61,550 bases of DNA from Aerococcus sp. UBA6277 (GTDB lineage: Bacteria; Bacillota; Bacilli; Lactobacillales; Aerococcaceae). This document shows, in pieces, positions 59,306-61,550 of this stretch. Numbering within the stretch: the first letter of the stretch is position 1; every line of letters starts with the position of its first letter. Under the pieces are notes generated by a model. The model ran no database searches, was not told the DNA's origin, and saw nothing but the letters and a program-made list of their open reading frames with translations. The position numbers and the translations under genes were made by a program. The stretch lies in NCBI RefSeq assembly GCF_002440555.1, contig NZ_DJUR01000004.1:1-61550 (forward strand), in the 5' to 3' direction.

Positions 59306-60473
59306 TGATAGCACGATAATCCATACGAATAACGAAACAGATGCCATCAAGGTGGCCGTGCCGGGGAAATTATTCCTTGCGGGCGAATATGCAGTGGTGA
59401 GTTCTGGCCAAGCTGCCTTACTAACCACAGTTGACGCCTTCTTACACCTTACTTTAGAAGTGAATTCTGGGCAAAATGGCTTTCTACTCACCAACCAAGC
59501 TGACCATCCAATTGCTTGGACCTACGACGTCAATGGACAAGTCGTTTCTGATGACCCAGAAGCTGGCGAATTCCCATTAATCTGGCAAGCTATGCAAACT
59601 GTGATGGCATATGCTGAAGCAGTCGGCATGAAATCGGCAGTGACACCAGATTTCTTTGATTTGAAAATTCAGTCTGACTTGGATGCGGCTGATGGGACCA
59701 AATACGGTTTAGGGTCTTCTGGTGCCATCTCCGTGGCTGTTGTTTCAGCCTTGTTGAAATTCTATAAATTAGACCAAGACATTACGGAATCACAGTGGGT
59801 CTACCGAGTCTTTAAATTAGTTGCCATCGCTCAAGCACAATTGGGTATGGTAGGGTCACTTGGTGATGTTGCAGCTAGCGCCCAAACTGGTGTCATCTAC
59901 TACCAAAACTTTGACCGGGCATGGTTTGACCAACAAGCCAAGTCAACTGGACAAGAAATCCATGCCTTAATCGAAGAATTTTGGCCGGAATTGATGATTG
60001 AACAATTGCCGATTCACCCAGACTGGACTTTGTCCTTAGTTTGGTCGAAAGAAAAAGCGTCTACTGAAGACCTATTAAAAATGGTGGCTCACCATATTTC
60101 TGACCGGGAACTGGAAGAAATCATGGCTAGTTTTAAACAATTGGCCAAACGGCAAGTTTTAATGGCTAAGGCAGCTATCCAAATGAATGAATGGTCTTTA
60201 TTCAAATCTGCCATCAAAGAAAATTTCGACAGTATTTTAACCTATACGCAAACACTGAATAAGCCTTATTTGACCAAGTCCTTTAAGAAAGCATTGAAGT
60301 TAGTCACATCAGAAAAAACCGTTGCCAAAATTTCTGGGGCGGGGGCTGGAGACTGTGCTTACGCGATTTCTAGTCACGCTGATGAGGCCGAAGCCATCCA
60401 AGGCTTGTGGCGAGAAAATGACCTAGTCGTTCTCCCCTTCGCTTTCTGGCAAAGAAATGAACAGGAGAGATAG
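59289..60473 (+). CDS. pmk: Phosphomevalonate kinase
   Basis: This GHMP kinase (394 residues from ATG 59289; ATG 59283 is also in frame but too close to GGGAG) converts phosphomevalonate to diphosphomevalonate. It has VPGKLFLAGEYAVV near its start, KYGLGSSGAISVAVV as ATP loop and KISGAGAGDCAYA as motif 3. It overlaps mvaD by 17 bases, so the two are translationally coupled. Confidence 0.94.
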   Translation: MAQSCNDSTIIHTNNETDAIKVAVPGKLFLAGEYAVVSSGQAALLTTVDAFLHLTLEVNSGQNGFLLTNQADHPIAWTYDVNGQVVSDDPEAGEFPLIWQAMQTVMAYAEAVGMKSAVTPDFFDLKIQSDLDAADGTKYGLGSSGAISVAVVSALLKFYKLDQDITESQWVYRVFKLVAIAQAQLGMVGSLGDVAASAQTGVIYYQNFDRAWFDQQAKSTGQEIHALIEEFWPELMIEQLPIHPDWTLSLVWSKEKASTEDLLKMVAHHISDRELEEIMASFKQLAKRQVLMAKAAIQMNEWSLFKSAIKENFDSILTYTQTLNKPYLTKSFKKALKLVTSEKTVAKISGAGAGDCAYAISSHADEAEAIQGLWRENDLVVLPFAFWQRNEQER

Positions 60474-60474
60474 T

Positions 60475-61524
60475 ATGAACCGTAAAGATGCCCACGTGCA
60501 TAATGCTGAAATGCAATACCAAACAGCGCCAACTGATTTTGAATCTGTCCGCTTTGTCCACCCATCCCTGTCCCACCAAGAATTCAATAATATCGACTTG
60601 TCGACCACTTTGTTTAAGCAACAGTTTGACCGCCCTTTCTATATTAATGCCATGACTGGTGGATCTGAATGGACCAAAAAAATCAATGGTATGTTCGCTG
60701 AAGTGGCTCGTGAATGTCATTTACCAATGGCTTCAGGATCCGTTTCTGCAGCTTTAAAAGACCCTTCTGTATCGGATTCTTTTACCATTATTCGTGACGT
60801 GAATCCTAATGGTTTCTTGATGGCCAATGTCGGCGCTGATAAGACCTTAGAGGATGCCAAAAGAGCAGTCGATTTATTAGACGCTGATGCCCTACAAATC
60901 CACTTGAATACGGCTCAAGAAATTGTCATGCCTGAAGGCGACCGTGATTTCAGAAAACTAGAAGATAATATCGTCGCTATCGTTGAAAACTTAGACCGAC
61001 CTGTCATGGTCAAGGAAGTTGGCTTTGGTATGTCCTACCAAACCATGCACCACCTACAAAGTCTAGGTGTCAATACCATTGATGTCTCAGGTACAGGTGG
61101 GACCAATTTCGCCAAAATCGAAAACGCCCGCCGTGAACACCAAGAATTCGCTTATATGGCAGATTGGGGTCAATCAACCGTCATTTCACTATTAGAGGCA
61201 CAACCTTTGATGAGTCAGACAGCAATCGTTGCTTCTGGTGGGATTAAAGACCCCATGCAAATGATGAAGGCCCTTGCCCTAGGAGCATCTGCCGTCGGTA
61301 TGTCAGGTCAATTCCTGCATTCAGTCCTTGGTGAAGGCGTAGACGCTACGATTGAAATGGTCAAGTCTTACGACGAACAATTACGCTTGTTGATGATGGT
61401 ATTAGATTGCCAAAACCTGAGCGAACTGCGTGACACAGACTTAATGATCACCGGAAAACCAGCCGAATGGTCAAGACTACGCCGAATCAATATCGAATAC
61501 TTCGCATCAAGAAGCCAGAATTAA
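60475..61524 (+). CDS. fni: Type 2 isopentenyl-diphosphate delta-isomerase
   Basis: This 349-residue FMN- and NADPH-dependent isomerase interconverts IPP and DMAPP. The N-terminal RKDAHVHNAE motif, INAMTGGSEWT, the FMN phosphate-binding DVSGTGGTNFA and ASGGIKDPMQMMKALALGASAVGMSG are diagnostic. It starts at ATG 60475 with AGGAGAG upstream (the frame opens at 60457 within pmk) and follows the kinase gene directly. The operon end may lie beyond the window. Confidence 0.95.
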   Translation: MNRKDAHVHNAEMQYQTAPTDFESVRFVHPSLSHQEFNNIDLSTTLFKQQFDRPFYINAMTGGSEWTKKINGMFAEVARECHLPMASGSVSAALKDPSVSDSFTIIRDVNPNGFLMANVGADKTLEDAKRAVDLLDADALQIHLNTAQEIVMPEGDRDFRKLEDNIVAIVENLDRPVMVKEVGFGMSYQTMHHLQSLGVNTIDVSGTGGTNFAKIENARREHQEFAYMADWGQSTVISLLEAQPLMSQTAIVASGGIKDPMQMMKALALGASAVGMSGQFLHSVLGEGVDATIEMVKSYDEQLRLLMMVLDCQNLSELRDTDLMITGKPAEWSRLRRINIEYFASRSQN

Positions 61525-61550
61525 GAGGAAGGTGTGACACAAACCGTTCA

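Overview
The window is low-GC Gram-positive DNA. A chromosomal segment carries a complete, tightly packed prophage of about 38.9 kb. The host is most likely a member of the Lactobacillales. The evidence is a linear mevalonate operon (mevalonate kinase, diphosphomevalonate decarboxylase, phosphomevalonate kinase, type 2 IPP isomerase), a Kup potassium transporter, Shine-Dalgarno starts throughout and a siphophage typical of lactic acid bacteria. Aerococcaceae or Carnobacteriaceae would fit, but sequence reading alone cannot settle the genus.

Left chromosome (1 to 16.6 kb). A YbaK-type deacylase, a YccF membrane protein and two HAD phosphatases lead into a sugar-related block of three Gfo/Idh/MocA oxidoreductases and an RpiR regulator. 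A complete ugp-like operon on the minus strand follows (binding protein, two permeases, ATPase, glycerophosphodiesterase), for glycerol-3-phosphate or glycerophosphodiester uptake. Then come a GNAT acetyltransferase, a small frameshifted pseudogene, kup, and an orphan gene with an HEPN-like Rx4H motif beside the prophage.

Prophage (16,598 to 55,480). It is inserted in the 3' end of guaA. A 14-bp core (the last codons and stop of guaA) is duplicated at both ends, and tandem GGTATCA boxes near both ends look like integrase arm sites. From right to left: integrase; an Ltp-type superinfection-exclusion lipoprotein; an ImmA-like protein and a CI-like repressor (plus strand); an operator region; Cro-like and other small early genes; a second XRE regulator divergent from a plus-strand gene; recombination and replication genes (Rad50-like ATPase, AAA protein, DUF669, YopX, helicase, primase-helicase, RusA); an ArpU-type late regulator; HNH, small and large terminase; portal, ClpP-like protease, HK97 capsid; connectors and tail with a programmed -1 frameshift (gpG/gpGT); tape measure, Dit, M23 tail hydrolase, BppU-like baseplate protein, pectate-lyase-fold spike; then holin and amidase-LysM endolysin. 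Probable cargo next to the left attachment site is a GNAT protein with a TacT-like N-terminal signature and a small partner, plus a 96-residue unknown.

Right chromosome (55.5 kb to end). guaA is on the minus strand and keeps its own stop codon and a prophage-borne terminator. The mevalonate operon is divergent from it.

The least explained parts are non-coding. Between the ArpU gene and HNH lies a compact three-way-junction RNA candidate with alternative pairings, a strong Shine-Dalgarno and a 19-codon ORF. Next to it are four CGACAT boxes at exactly 10-bp spacing that look like a late-activator site. A dyad plus repeat cluster beside the primase looks like a replication origin. A second terminator and divergent arm-like boxes outside the left attachment site suggest an older insertion at the same place.
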